The notes: generated from the letters alone by a model not told the origin. A stretch of 7,070 bases of DNA from Cellvibrionaceae bacterium (GCA_025800435.1 JAOXRV010000643.1:1-7070); one strand, 5' to 3'. Positions 1 to 6,878 are shown, numbered from the stretch's first letter. A program made the numbers and translations.

Positions 1-2
1 AC

Positions 3-206
3 AGTATCGGCGCGGTAACTTGGATTCAAGAGCTGCCACCGGGCCAGCGTTTTCAAGACCGGCGCCAACAGGTGCGGCGCCAGGTGCTCGATCGTCGCGG
101 CGCCTACCGCCACAATGTCTCGGTGCCCGAGCGCCGCTATGGCGGCGGCCGCCGCCGCGATGACTTTGGCCTGGGGCGAGAGAACTGGCGTGGTTTGGTG
201 CTGTAA
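3..206 (+). CDS. Arginine-rich protein of unknown function, 3' end only
   Basis: The frame is open from the left edge and ends at TAA 204-206, leaving 67 visible residues; the start lies outside the window. The other two forward frames are closed by stops, and this frame has many G or C third positions, so it looks coding. The visible tail is strongly basic, with 15 arginines in 67 residues. Several occur as RR or RRR, and there is a Gly/Arg patch (GGGRRR) near residues 47-52, followed by a short end in WRGLVL. Such a tail could bind nucleic acid or acidic surfaces, or be a flexible extension, but no family is recognisable and I assign no function. No hairpin plus T-run terminator follows before the next gene, whose own -10 box starts 39 bp downstream. 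Confidence 0.6.
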   Translation, partial: SIGAVTWIQELPPGQRFQDRRQQVRRQVLDRRGAYRHNVSVPERRYGGGRRRDDFGLGRENWRGLVL

Positions 207-244
207 TCATTGGCCTGAACGCTGTTTGGTTTAGCGCTTCCCTG

Positions 245-250
245 TATAAT
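245..250 (+). promoter_or_regulatory. Candidate -10 box (TATAAT) for the deacetylase gene
   Basis: A perfect TATAAT lies 35 bp before the preferred ATG at 285. The expected transcription start would be near 257, giving a leader of about 28 nt that contains the AAGGA ribosome binding site at 271-275. The -35 is poor: with 17-bp spacing the hexamer is CTGTTT at 222-227. The promoter may therefore be weak or need an activator. A start codon at 249 would sit inside this box, which argues for the later start. Confidence 0.5.
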
Positions 251-270
251 GCCCCTGACGCTATATTGCC

Positions 271-275
271 AAGGA
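271..275 (+). promoter_or_regulatory. Ribosome binding site deciding the deacetylase start
   Basis: AAGGA lies 9 nt before ATG 285. The upstream in-frame ATG at 249 has no purine-rich site at suitable distance and lies inside the TATAAT box. This favours the 484-residue product over the 496-residue one. Confidence 0.6.
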
Positions 276-284
276 CTTACAGGG

Positions 285-1739
285 ATGCCCCTCTCATTTT
301 TACGCTCAATTTTTAATAACAACGACTCCTCGGGGCAGGCCAAATTCTCAGTCCCGGTGCTGTGTTATCACAGTTGGACAATCGGTGATGATTATAGCAA
401 TGACGATCATATCGCCCTGGAGCAAGATCTAAACTACCTGGCCCAGCAGGGTTATAAAATTCTGCCGCTTATGGCGCTGGTGGATATTATTCGCGGTGAG
501 CTAGGCGCCGAGGTCTTAAACGGTGAAAAAGTTGTCTGTTTGACCTTCGACGATGGCCATATTAGTGATTACCGCAATGCCAGCCGTGCCGATGGCTCCG
601 TGGTTAAGAGCTTTTATCAAATTTTAACTGAGACAGCCGAACGCTTACCGCTGCTGATCGATGGGGTTCGGGCGGCTTCATTTGTGATTGTTGGCGAAGA
701 GGCCCGCAAGGCCATATGGCCTGAATCACCAGAGTGCTGGGGCACAGATTGGTGGCGACAATGTGTCAGTGAGGGGCTGCTGGGGGTGGCGAATCACAGC
801 TGGGATCACACCCACGAAAAACTGCAATCAGTGCGCCAGCGCGACAATCAGAAGGGCAACTTTTTTTGTATCGATAATGCAAAAGATGCCTGCGCCCAGA
901 TAGCCCAGCCCCAAGCGCTGTTGGACGGTATCGCCGGTGAAGCGGTGTTGCCGGTGTTTGGCTACCCCTATGGCGATGTGGCGCCGTACTTGCAAACAGA
1001 GTACCTGCCCCTTAACGGTGAGCGCCTGGGCTTAAAGGCGGCGTTCTCTGCACAGGGCGACTATGCAACAGACTCGAGTGATATATGGTCAATTCCCCGG
1101 TTTGTGCGCGGCTATCACTGGCGCTCAATAAGCGAGCTGGAAGAAATTTTATCCGGTAAACCAAGAGAGATGGAAGCCAACAATCGGGCACTGCTCTACG
1201 AGGCCGCCAAGGCTGAATCGCAACCGCAAACCCAGCCGCTTAAACTTGAGGACGTGTTTGGCGTAGTAGAGGTCGATCAGGCCGAGTTTTTGGCCGGTGA
1301 TTTATTTCGCCGCCGTTTTAATACCGACAGCTTTCCCGAGACCCCCCATCACTATATCGCCTTTGTTAAATTAGCTTGTGGCAACTTGGTTAGGGTGGGC
1401 TATATCCACCAGACCGCCTGGAACGGCTGTTTTTTGACCGGCGGTTTGGTGAGTGAAAATCAGCCAGCGACGCCCATCCCCAAGGCCATTAAGGCGTTGA
1501 TCTGGGAGCATGGCGGGGTTGCCAAGCTGTTGATGTCTTATGCGGTAAACTCCGTTCCGGCCGACACCAAGGCGGTTTGGGCCTACTCCGGCCACCCGAG
1601 CACACTAAAAATGTGCGATGAATTGGGTTTGCTGCCGACCTCTGCGCCCCATGTCAGAATGAAGTGGCTCGATACCAGTGCCGATGAGCAAGAACGTGCG
1701 CGGTATCTAGCGCAGGTGGTGGCCTTAGGGCCATTTTAA
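285..1739 (+). CDS. NodB-type polysaccharide deacetylase with C-terminal GNAT-like domain
   Basis: This predicts a metal-dependent carbohydrate esterase 4 deacetylase that removes N- or O-acetyl groups from a sugar polymer. From the ATG at 285 (484 aa), residues 24-29 give the PVLCYH strand seen at the N terminus of PgaB/IcaB-like enzymes. TFDDG at 87-91 carries the catalytic base and metal Asp, HSWDH at 171-175 supplies the metal histidines, and GYPYGD is at 226-231. The NodB-like part ends near residue 290. A second region, about 320-465, has a beta meander (VRVGYIHQTAW), a GGVAKLL loop-helix at 410-416 and an SGHPSTLKMCDELGLLPT segment. These resemble a GNAT acetyltransferase fold, but that call is tentative. 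No signal peptide or membrane segment is visible, so the protein looks cytosolic, which is unusual for a CE4 enzyme. ATG 285 is chosen over ATG 249 because AAGGA (271-275) precedes it by 9 nt and ATG 249 overlaps a TATAAT. The stop overlaps that of convergent lrp. The substrate is unknown. Confidence 0.8.
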   Translation: MPLSFLRSIFNNNDSSGQAKFSVPVLCYHSWTIGDDYSNDDHIALEQDLNYLAQQGYKILPLMALVDIIRGELGAEVLNGEKVVCLTFDDGHISDYRNASRADGSVVKSFYQILTETAERLPLLIDGVRAASFVIVGEEARKAIWPESPECWGTDWWRQCVSEGLLGVANHSWDHTHEKLQSVRQRDNQKGNFFCIDNAKDACAQIAQPQALLDGIAGEAVLPVFGYPYGDVAPYLQTEYLPLNGERLGLKAAFSAQGDYATDSSDIWSIPRFVRGYHWRSISELEEILSGKPREMEANNRALLYEAAKAESQPQTQPLKLEDVFGVVEVDQAEFLAGDLFRRRFNTDSFPETPHHYIAFVKLACGNLVRVGYIHQTAWNGCFLTGGLVSENQPATPIPKAIKALIWEHGGVAKLLMSYAVNSVPADTKAVWAYSGHPSTLKMCDELGLLPTSAPHVRMKWLDTSADEQERARYLAQVVALGPF

Positions 1740-2221
1740 CGGTTGTAGTGCACCGGCACTTCTAATGTTTCTTTAACCTGTTCCATCACCACATAGCTGG
1801 TACATTCATGCACCCCGGGTAGCGTCAGCAAGGTCTCGCCGTAAAACTTGCGGTAGGCCTCCATATCCGCTACCCGGGCCTTGAGTAGGTAATCGAAATT
1901 ACCCGATACCAAGTAGCACTCTTGCACCTCCCCCAGGGCGGCGGCGGCGCAGCGAAACGCTTCGAATATATCCTGGTCCGATCGCATCAGCCGTATCTGC
2001 ACAAACACCACCAGCCCGGCATCCAAATAATTGGGGTCGATAATGGCGCTGTAGCCTTGAATAACCCCGTCTTTCTCCAGCCGCTTGACCCGCTCCATGC
2101 AGGGGGTGGCACTCAGTCCGACTTGGCGCGATAGCTCTGCGTAGGTGCAGCGCCCATCCTTTTGCAGTACTCGCAGGATATTGCGGTCAATGGTATTCAA
2201 GTCTCGTGTTTTCTTGGCCAT
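1736..2221 (-). CDS. lrp: Lrp/AsnC-family transcriptional regulator, Lrp-like
   Basis: This is a 161-residue DNA-binding regulator of the feast/famine family, the usual length for Lrp. The N-terminal winged helix-turn-helix covers about residues 8-60, with the recognition region around GLSATPCMERVKRLE (35-49). The C-terminal RAM domain, which senses amino acids and forms oligomers, covers about 69-148 and includes LVSGNFDYLLKARV and GETLLTLPGV. From memory, these blocks match E. coli Lrp closely (VGLSPTPCLERVRRLE, LVSGDFDYLLKTRV, GETLLRLPGV). The gene diverges from alanine dehydrogenase across 145 bp, so control of ald in response to alanine or leucine is the likely role. A global role is also possible. 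An AAGG lies 12 nt before the ATG, a rather long spacing, but the N terminus aligns with Lrp. The repeats at 2227-2251 may serve autoregulation. Its stop overlaps the deacetylase stop. Confidence 0.93.
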   Translation of the reverse strand: MAKKTRDLNTIDRNILRVLQKDGRCTYAELSRQVGLSATPCMERVKRLEKDGVIQGYSAIIDPNYLDAGLVVFVQIRLMRSDQDIFEAFRCAAAALGEVQECYLVSGNFDYLLKARVADMEAYRKFYGETLLTLPGVHECTSYVVMEQVKETLEVPVHYNR

Positions 2222-2226
2222 ATTGC

Positions 2227-2251
2227 TTGCTAACCTTAATTTTTTGCTAAC
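2227..2251. repeat. Two direct TTGCTAAC copies, 17 bp apart: possible Lrp operator
   Basis: TTGCTAAC occurs at 2227-2234 and again at 2244-2251, in the same orientation, separated by an AT-rich stretch (CTTAATTTT). The copies flank the expected lrp transcription start, with one next to the start codon and covering part of the weak ribosome binding site. Lrp-family proteins bind as multimers to spaced, AT-rich, degenerate sites, so autoregulation is plausible. The repeats are short and could be chance. Confidence 0.35.
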
Positions 2252-2255
2252 TATA
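2250..2255 (-). promoter_or_regulatory. Candidate -10 box (TATAGT) for lrp
   Basis: Read on the minus strand, these bases give TATAGT, one change from consensus, placing transcription start near 2243 and a leader of about 22 nt. No recognisable -35 occurs at 16-18 bp. The box overlaps one copy of the TTGCTAAC repeat by two bases, so a protein bound there would interfere with initiation. Confidence 0.3.
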
Positions 2256-2276
2256 CCGCGAATACAGAGGAAAACT

Positions 2277-2298
2277 CTAGAAATAACTGCCTAGAATA
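2277..2298 (+). promoter_or_regulatory. ald promoter-proximal region: CTAGAA repeats and possible -10 TAGAAT
   Basis: CTAGAA occurs at 2277-2282 and 2291-2296, 14 bp apart. The second copy contains TAGAAT (2292-2297), one mismatch from a -10 box, which would give a leader of about 60 nt to ald. Another possible -10, GATAAT, lies at 2330-2335. Neither has a good -35 at 17 bp, as would fit a promoter that depends on an activator such as the divergent Lrp. The true start cannot be chosen from sequence alone. Confidence 0.25.
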
Positions 2299-2366
2299 GC
2301 CGCATCCTCTGGTGAGGCAATGATGACAAGATAATAGCGGGCTGAGGCCCTAAGTGGAGATGTAAA

Positions 2367-3479
2367 ATGTTAATTGGTGTACCTAAAGAGATTAAAAACC
2401 ACGAATACCGGGTGGGTTTAACCCCCGCCTCGGTCAAAGAACTGCTGAGCCGCGGTCACCAGGTACTGGTGCAGCGCGAGGCTGGTGCCGCCATCGGTTT
2501 TGATGATCAGCAGTATCTGCACGCCGGTGCCAGTATTGTCGACAGCGCGGCGGAAATCTTTGCCCAGGCCGAAATGATTGTGAAGGTAAAAGAGCCCCAG
2601 CCGGGGGAGTGTGAAATGCTGCGCCCGGAGCAGATTTTATATACCTATTTACACCTGGCCCCAGACCCGCGCCAGGCAGAGCTGCTGATTAAATCCGGTG
2701 CTCTGTGTGTGGCCTATGAAACCGTAACCGCCGCCGATGGTAGCTTGCCGCTGTTGGCGCCGATGAGCGAAGTGGCGGGGCGTATGTCGGTACAGGCCGG
2801 CGCCCATCACCTAGAAAAGGCCCAGGGCGGTCGCGGTGTCCTGCTTGGCGGTGTACCCGGTGTGGCACCGGCTAAAGTACTGGTTATTGGCGGCGGTGTT
2901 GTCGGCGATAATGCGGCGGCAATGGCGGTGGGTATGGGGGCCGACGTTACCATTATGGATCGCTCCCTGCCGCGCTTGCGCCAGCTCGACGCAGAGTACG
3001 AGGGGCGTGCTAAATGCGTTTACTCCACCGCAGCGGCTATTGAAGAATACGCCCTTGAAGCTGATCTAGTGATCGGTGCGGTGTTAATACCCGGGGCTGC
3101 CGCGCCCAAGTTGCTTAGCCGTGATTTGATCAAGCGCATGAAGACCGGTTCGGTGGTGGTGGATGTGGCGATCGACCAGGGCGGTTGTTTTGAAACCTCC
3201 AGGCCCACCACTCACCAACAGCCCACTTATGTGGTCGATGGCGTGGTGCACTATTGCGTGGCAAATATGCCCGGCGGTGTCGCCCGAACATCCACCATGG
3301 CGCTCAACAATGCGACCTTGCCCTATGCCTTACGTATTGCCGATATGGGCCTGCGAGATGCATTGCTAAGCGACCCGCATTTGTTGGCGGGGTTAAACAT
3401 TTGTCGCGGTCAGGTAAGCTATAAAGCCGTGGCCGATGTGCTTGGCTACGATTACATCGACCCGGCCACCGCCTTGTAA
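2367..3479 (+). CDS. ald: Alanine dehydrogenase
   Basis: This is a cytosolic NAD-dependent enzyme that reversibly deaminates L-alanine to pyruvate and ammonia. It usually lets alanine serve as carbon and nitrogen source. The 370 residues match the family length (about 371). The family's active-site residues are all present: R15 in EYRVGLTP, K75 in VKVKEP, H96 in YTYLHLAP and D270 in VDVAIDQGG. The NAD Rossmann motif GGGVVG is at 175-180, and the acidic D198 at the end of the next strand (VTIMDRS) fits NAD rather than NADP. The start is well supported, with GGAG at 2356-2359 lying 7 nt before the ATG and MLIGVPKEIKN being the classic N terminus. Divergent lrp is the expected regulator, and a strong intrinsic terminator follows the stop codon by 7 nt. 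It therefore appears monocistronic. Nothing is truncated or missing. Confidence 0.97.
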   Translation: MLIGVPKEIKNHEYRVGLTPASVKELLSRGHQVLVQREAGAAIGFDDQQYLHAGASIVDSAAEIFAQAEMIVKVKEPQPGECEMLRPEQILYTYLHLAPDPRQAELLIKSGALCVAYETVTAADGSLPLLAPMSEVAGRMSVQAGAHHLEKAQGGRGVLLGGVPGVAPAKVLVIGGGVVGDNAAAMAVGMGADVTIMDRSLPRLRQLDAEYEGRAKCVYSTAAAIEEYALEADLVIGAVLIPGAAAPKLLSRDLIKRMKTGSVVVDVAIDQGGCFETSRPTTHQQPTYVVDGVVHYCVANMPGGVARTSTMALNNATLPYALRIADMGLRDALLSDPHLLAGLNICRGQVSYKAVADVLGYDYIDPATAL

Positions 3480-3486
3480 AATACAC

Positions 3487-3518
3487 GCCAGCAGAAGTCT
3501 GCTGCTGGCATTCTTTTT
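3487..3518 (+). terminator. Rho-independent terminator of ald
   Basis: GCCAGCAG (3487-3494) pairs perfectly with CTGCTGGC (3502-3509) across a 7-nt loop, and TTCTTTTT follows at 3511-3518. It starts 7 nt after the ald stop codon and separates ald from the downstream cyclic-di-GMP gene. The minus strand has no T-run on the other side, so it works in one direction. Confidence 0.88.
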
Positions 3519-3708
3519 CCCCTTTCTTCGCTGTAATTTCCTTTCTGTTAGCTTTTAAAGTGAACTAAGAGTTTTCTTACTGTCCTATTTAGCACGGGGT
3601 TATGTTTTGGCTTTAGCCGCCGAAACGATAGCTATGGGGCATTGGTTTTTACGAGTGCTTGGTTTACTCTGCCCAGCTTGTGGCAATAAATAAATAGCAA
3701 GGTTTACC
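3519..3708 (+). other. Leader and promoter region of the cyclic-di-GMP gene, no firm promoter
   Basis: This AT-richer stretch after the ald terminator must hold the promoter of the downstream gene. I see no convincing paired -35/-10. Two similar pieces, TTGGTTTTTAC at 3642 and TTGGTTTAC at 3659, are spaced 17 bp apart and could be a protein site or chance. AAGG at 3699-3702, 6 nt before the GTG at 3709, is a good ribosome binding site. No sigma-28-type flagellar promoter was found. Confidence 0.3.
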
Positions 3709-6162
3709 GTGGCGGCATTTTTTTCCAGTATATCGTTTCGGATGATGCAGATAAGCGTCATGCTGGCTGTAGTGTTGGGCTTAATGACCGCATCAGTACA
3801 ACTGTATATGGATTACCGCGATGAAATTCGCGGCCTGCAGGCGGTGATCGAGCGCATTTTGGAGGCAACCCGGCCTCCGGCGGCCAAGGCTGTGCATACC
3901 CTAGATGAAGAACTGGCCGCCGAGGTAGTGCACGGGGTTTTATCCTACGAATTTATTCAGCAGGTTTCCATTCAAGATGAAATGGGCAAAGTTCTGGCCA
4001 GTGCCTCACAGACGCCACGCATTAGCAATACCCTTTGGTTAACCCGCCTAATTGGCGACAGCCAGCTCACCTTTACTAAGCGTTTGCACTTCCCTATATT
4101 TGAAGACAATAGCTTTGGCTTGATCGAGTTAATGGTCGATGTGGACTGGGCCCTAGGGGGTTTTTATCGGCGATCTGGGCTGGTGGTGGCCACCGGTTTT
4201 TTGCGTAATGTGGTGCTGATCTTACTGCTGTTTGCAGTGTTCTACCGAGTCTTGGCCAAGCCCTTGGCAAAGCTTTCTAAGGAGATTAAATCGATCAACC
4301 CCGATCACCCCGGTGAAAAGCGCTTAACGCCAATTGAATTTAGCGGGGAGCACGAGCTAGCCCAGGTCATCGAAAGTTCCAATAGTTTGCTCGATGCGGT
4401 CGATTTATCACTGGCCAAACGTCGCTCTATCGAATTGGCATTGCGCAAAAGCGAGCAGCATGTGCGCCAGATAATGGATAGCCTGCCGGTGCTCGTCGGT
4501 GCGCGCAATCGAGATGGCGTCTATATTTTTGCTAACCACGCCCTGGCCAAGTTTCTGGGCACCAGCGTCGATGATATTCAAGGTCGCAGCATCCACGATT
4601 ATGGTCATCTCTATCTGTCAGACTTAAGCCAACTGCAGGCACTTGATCTGAAGGTGATCGAGTCGGGGCGGGGCAATGAGGTCATCGACGAAATCTATAT
4701 GATCGATAACGGCCGCCACTATCTGCAAACCCACATTATGCCCCTCGATTTTAACGATGAGGTGGTGTCCCTGTCGGTCTCAACCGATGTTACCGAACAG
4801 CGCCGTGCCCAGGCAAAAATGGAGCATATGGCCTACCATGATTCGCTTACCAATCTACCCAACCGCCTGCAATTGGTCGAGCGTTTAGAGCATGAGCTGC
4901 GCCGGGCACAGCGCCACCACTATTATGGTGCGGTACTGTTTATCGATCTGGATCAGTTCAAAACCATCAACGATTCCCTCGGTCATCCAGTTGGCGATGC
5001 GGTACTTAAAGAAATGGCCGCGCGCTTGTCCAACTCGGTGCGCCAGGAAGATTTGGTTGCGCGCCAGGGCGGCGACGAGTTTGTGGTGATTTTAACTGTA
5101 CTCGATACCGAGGCATCGGTGGCGGCACTAAAAGCCGGCGAGATCGCAGAGAAAATTCGCCAGCGTTTATCGGCGCCTTTTTACTACGGCGAGATGGAGT
5201 TGCGGGTTACCTGCAGCGTGGGGGTGGTTATCTACCCGGATCAAAAAGCCTCGGTGCACGAGCTACTCAGTTTTGCCGATACCGCTATGTATCAAGTGAA
5301 AGACAAAGGCCGCGATGCGGTAGAGTTCTTTAACGAGGGCATGGCCGACCAAGTCAGCCGTCAACTGACCATGGAAGGGGATCTGCACCGAGCCATTGAA
5401 AGCAATCAATTTGAGCTTTACTACCAGCCTAAAATCGATACCAACGATTTACGCTTGGTTGGGGCCGAGGCGCTGATTCGCTGGCGCCACCCCAGCAAGG
5501 GTATGATTTCGCCAGCAGAGTTTATACCGGTGTTGGAAACTTCCGGGCAAATTATAGAGGTGGGGGGCTGGATAATTGAACAGGCCTGCCAGGCGCTGCA
5601 GCGCTGGCAGTTGCAGGGGCTGTGGCGCGAGGGTATGCGCCTGAGCATAAATATCAGCCCGCGCCAGTTCCGCAGCCCCTCGTTTGTTAAAGATGTGGTG
5701 GATGTTCTGCAGTGTGTGGATATTCCCCCCCAGTCACTGGATATGGAAGTTACCGAGGGTGTGGTTATCCAGGGGGTGGAGGAAACCATCAATAAAATGC
5801 GTTCACTGATTCAATCCGGGGTGAGCTTTTCCCTGGATGATTTTGGTACCGGTTACTCGTCGATTAGTTACCTCAAGCGCCTACCGGTAACTACCTTAAA
5901 AATTGACAAAAGCTTTGTCCGCGATATCGCTGAAAACCACAGCGATCGGGTCTTGGTCGAAACCATTATCGCGATGGGACGCTTGCTGGGCTTAGAGCTG
6001 GTGGCCGAGGGCGTAGAGACCGAAGAGCAGCTACAGCTACTGCGCGAATACGGCTGCCCTTTATTCCAGGGTTATTATATTAGCCCACCGGTCAATGAGA
6101 TGGAGTTTAGCAGTCTCTTGGCCGGTGCCGAGACCCTAGAGCCAGCGCTGTTAGAGCCTTAA
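3709..6162 (+). CDS. Membrane PAS-GGDEF-EAL cyclic-di-GMP enzyme
   Basis: This is an 817-residue inner-membrane protein that makes and/or breaks cyclic-di-GMP, the messenger that switches between motile and attached life. In order it has TM1 (about 14-34), a periplasmic sensor (about 35-156), TM2 (about 157-179), a HAMP-like linker (about 181-245), PAS (about 250-365), GGDEF (371-540) and EAL (552-805). The cyclase signature is intact (GGDEF 454-458), with the inhibitory RxxD site RQED at 445-448, exactly five residues before it. The EAL half keeps its expected catalytic residues: EAL 587-589, N648, E680, DD 710-711 in DDFGTGYSS, K731, E767 and Q787. Both activities are therefore possible, and the dominant one cannot be read from sequence. 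The periplasmic part (LDEELAAEVVHGVLSY, then VSIQDEMGKVLAS) resembles extracellular sensors of signalling proteins, but its ligand is unknown. The start is GTG, supported by AAGG 6 nt upstream. The next candidates are ATGs 33-36 nt in, which would shorten the segment before TM1. The gene stands alone, and its stop overlaps that of rsmE. Confidence 0.93.
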   Translation: MAAFFSSISFRMMQISVMLAVVLGLMTASVQLYMDYRDEIRGLQAVIERILEATRPPAAKAVHTLDEELAAEVVHGVLSYEFIQQVSIQDEMGKVLASASQTPRISNTLWLTRLIGDSQLTFTKRLHFPIFEDNSFGLIELMVDVDWALGGFYRRSGLVVATGFLRNVVLILLLFAVFYRVLAKPLAKLSKEIKSINPDHPGEKRLTPIEFSGEHELAQVIESSNSLLDAVDLSLAKRRSIELALRKSEQHVRQIMDSLPVLVGARNRDGVYIFANHALAKFLGTSVDDIQGRSIHDYGHLYLSDLSQLQALDLKVIESGRGNEVIDEIYMIDNGRHYLQTHIMPLDFNDEVVSLSVSTDVTEQRRAQAKMEHMAYHDSLTNLPNRLQLVERLEHELRRAQRHHYYGAVLFIDLDQFKTINDSLGHPVGDAVLKEMAARLSNSVRQEDLVARQGGDEFVVILTVLDTEASVAALKAGEIAEKIRQRLSAPFYYGEMELRVTCSVGVVIYPDQKASVHELLSFADTAMYQVKDKGRDAVEFFNEGMADQVSRQLTMEGDLHRAIESNQFELYYQPKIDTNDLRLVGAEALIRWRHPSKGMISPAEFIPVLETSGQIIEVGGWIIEQACQALQRWQLQGLWREGMRLSINISPRQFRSPSFVKDVVDVLQCVDIPPQSLDMEVTEGVVIQGVEETINKMRSLIQSGVSFSLDDFGTGYSSISYLKRLPVTTLKIDKSFVRDIAENHSDRVLVETIIAMGRLLGLELVAEGVETEEQLQLLREYGCPLFQGYYISPPVNEMEFSSLLAGAETLEPALLEP

Positions 6163-6878
6163 AATACTGCCAGTTTGGCAATTAATACCGGCACAGCCGT
6201 CTCTACCCGCAAAATACGCGGCCCCAGTGATAGCGCCTGCATACCGGCGCCCTGCAAACGCTCCACCTCGTAATCGTTAAACCCACCTTCGGGGCCAATG
6301 GCCAGGCAGCAGGGGCTGCTGCTGGCCTGGGGGCTGTCGGCATTGGCGCTGGGGTGGGCGACAAAGCCGGCTTTGTTGGCGAGCAAGCCCGGTAGCACAT
6401 CTTCGGCAAAGGGTTTAAAGCGGCGGTGGCTGTGAATTTGGGGCATTGTTGTATCAACCCCTTGTTCCAGCCCCAATATGAGTTGCTGCTCTAGCTCAGC
6501 GGCGTGCAGCTGGGGCGATTGCCAATAGCTTTTTTCCACTTTTGCGGTGTGAATTAAATGGATCTGTTTGATACCCAGGCTGGCAACGGTTTGCAGCACT
6601 CGCTTGAGCATCAGCGGCCTGGGCAGGGCCAAAATTAGTTCGATATTACTCGGCGGCGGCGCTGGGGTATCCAGACTTAGGGCGATGCTGGTGCTGTCGT
6701 TATCCTGGCCGACGATTTCGCCCCGCCCCATCTGGCCGTTGACCATGCCGACTTTTAAGCTCGCCCCTGGGCCGAGTTTATGCACCTGCACAATATGCTG
6801 GTGGCGGCGGTCTTTCAGGCGGGCCATATCCGGGCTGCCTGGGACTAGATCGGCTGGCTGAAGCAGTACTAGGTTCAT
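6159..6878 (-). CDS. rsmE: RsmE-like 16S rRNA (uracil-1498-N3)-methyltransferase, divergent subtype
   Basis: This is a 239-residue SPOUT-class RNA methyltransferase. Canonical RsmE methylates N3 of U1498 in 16S rRNA of the small ribosomal subunit, using S-adenosylmethionine. The N-terminal PUA-like part covers about residues 1-72 (RRHQHIVQVHKLGPG). The knotted SAM-binding domain covers about 78-239, with IGPEGGF at 194-200 and LGPRILRVETAVP at 218-230. It departs from E. coli RsmE in several blocks. The EQCGR region reads EQGVD here, the ELGV segment reads SLGI, and LPRPLMLKRVLQTV takes the place of SRGEKMEFTIQKS. I recall this pattern as a separate gammaproteobacterial subtype that can coexist with classical RsmE, so the exact target base is less certain than the fold. 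No Shine-Dalgarno sequence is visible before the ATG, although MNLVLLQPADLV fits the subtype. It lies 52 bp downstream of the tRNA gene on the same strand. Confidence 0.85.
   Translation of the reverse strand: MNLVLLQPADLVPGSPDMARLKDRRHQHIVQVHKLGPGASLKVGMVNGQMGRGEIVGQDNDSTSIALSLDTPAPPPSNIELILALPRPLMLKRVLQTVASLGIKQIHLIHTAKVEKSYWQSPQLHAAELEQQLILGLEQGVDTTMPQIHSHRRFKPFAEDVLPGLLANKAGFVAHPSANADSPQASSSPCCLAIGPEGGFNDYEVERLQGAGMQALSLGPRILRVETAVPVLIAKLAVF

Noticed and set aside
249..284. Upstream in-frame ATG at 249 that would add 12 residues to the deacetylase
   Set aside because: It lies within a perfect TATAAT and lacks a ribosome binding site, while ATG 285 has AAGGA at 9 nt.
137..343. Minus-strand open frame of 68 codons across the first gene end and the deacetylase start
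   Set aside because: It is arginine/proline-rich low-complexity sequence created by the complement of the coding frame, crosses the promoter, and resembles no family.
2339..2350. GGGC-TGAG-GCCC hairpin just before the ald ribosome binding site
   Set aside because: Only a four-base-pair stem with no alternative pairing seen; too weak to call an attenuator or riboswitch.
3634..3693. 19-codon open frame ending in CPACGNK just before the GTG of the cyclic-di-GMP gene
   Set aside because: It has a CxxC and a hydrophobic stretch like a leader peptide, but no ribosome binding site and no attenuator-like hairpin follows.
6568..6861. Plus-strand open frame of 97 codons opposite the rsmE-like gene
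   Set aside because: The minus-strand product has clear RsmE family motifs; the plus-strand product resembles no known family and is a complement artefact.
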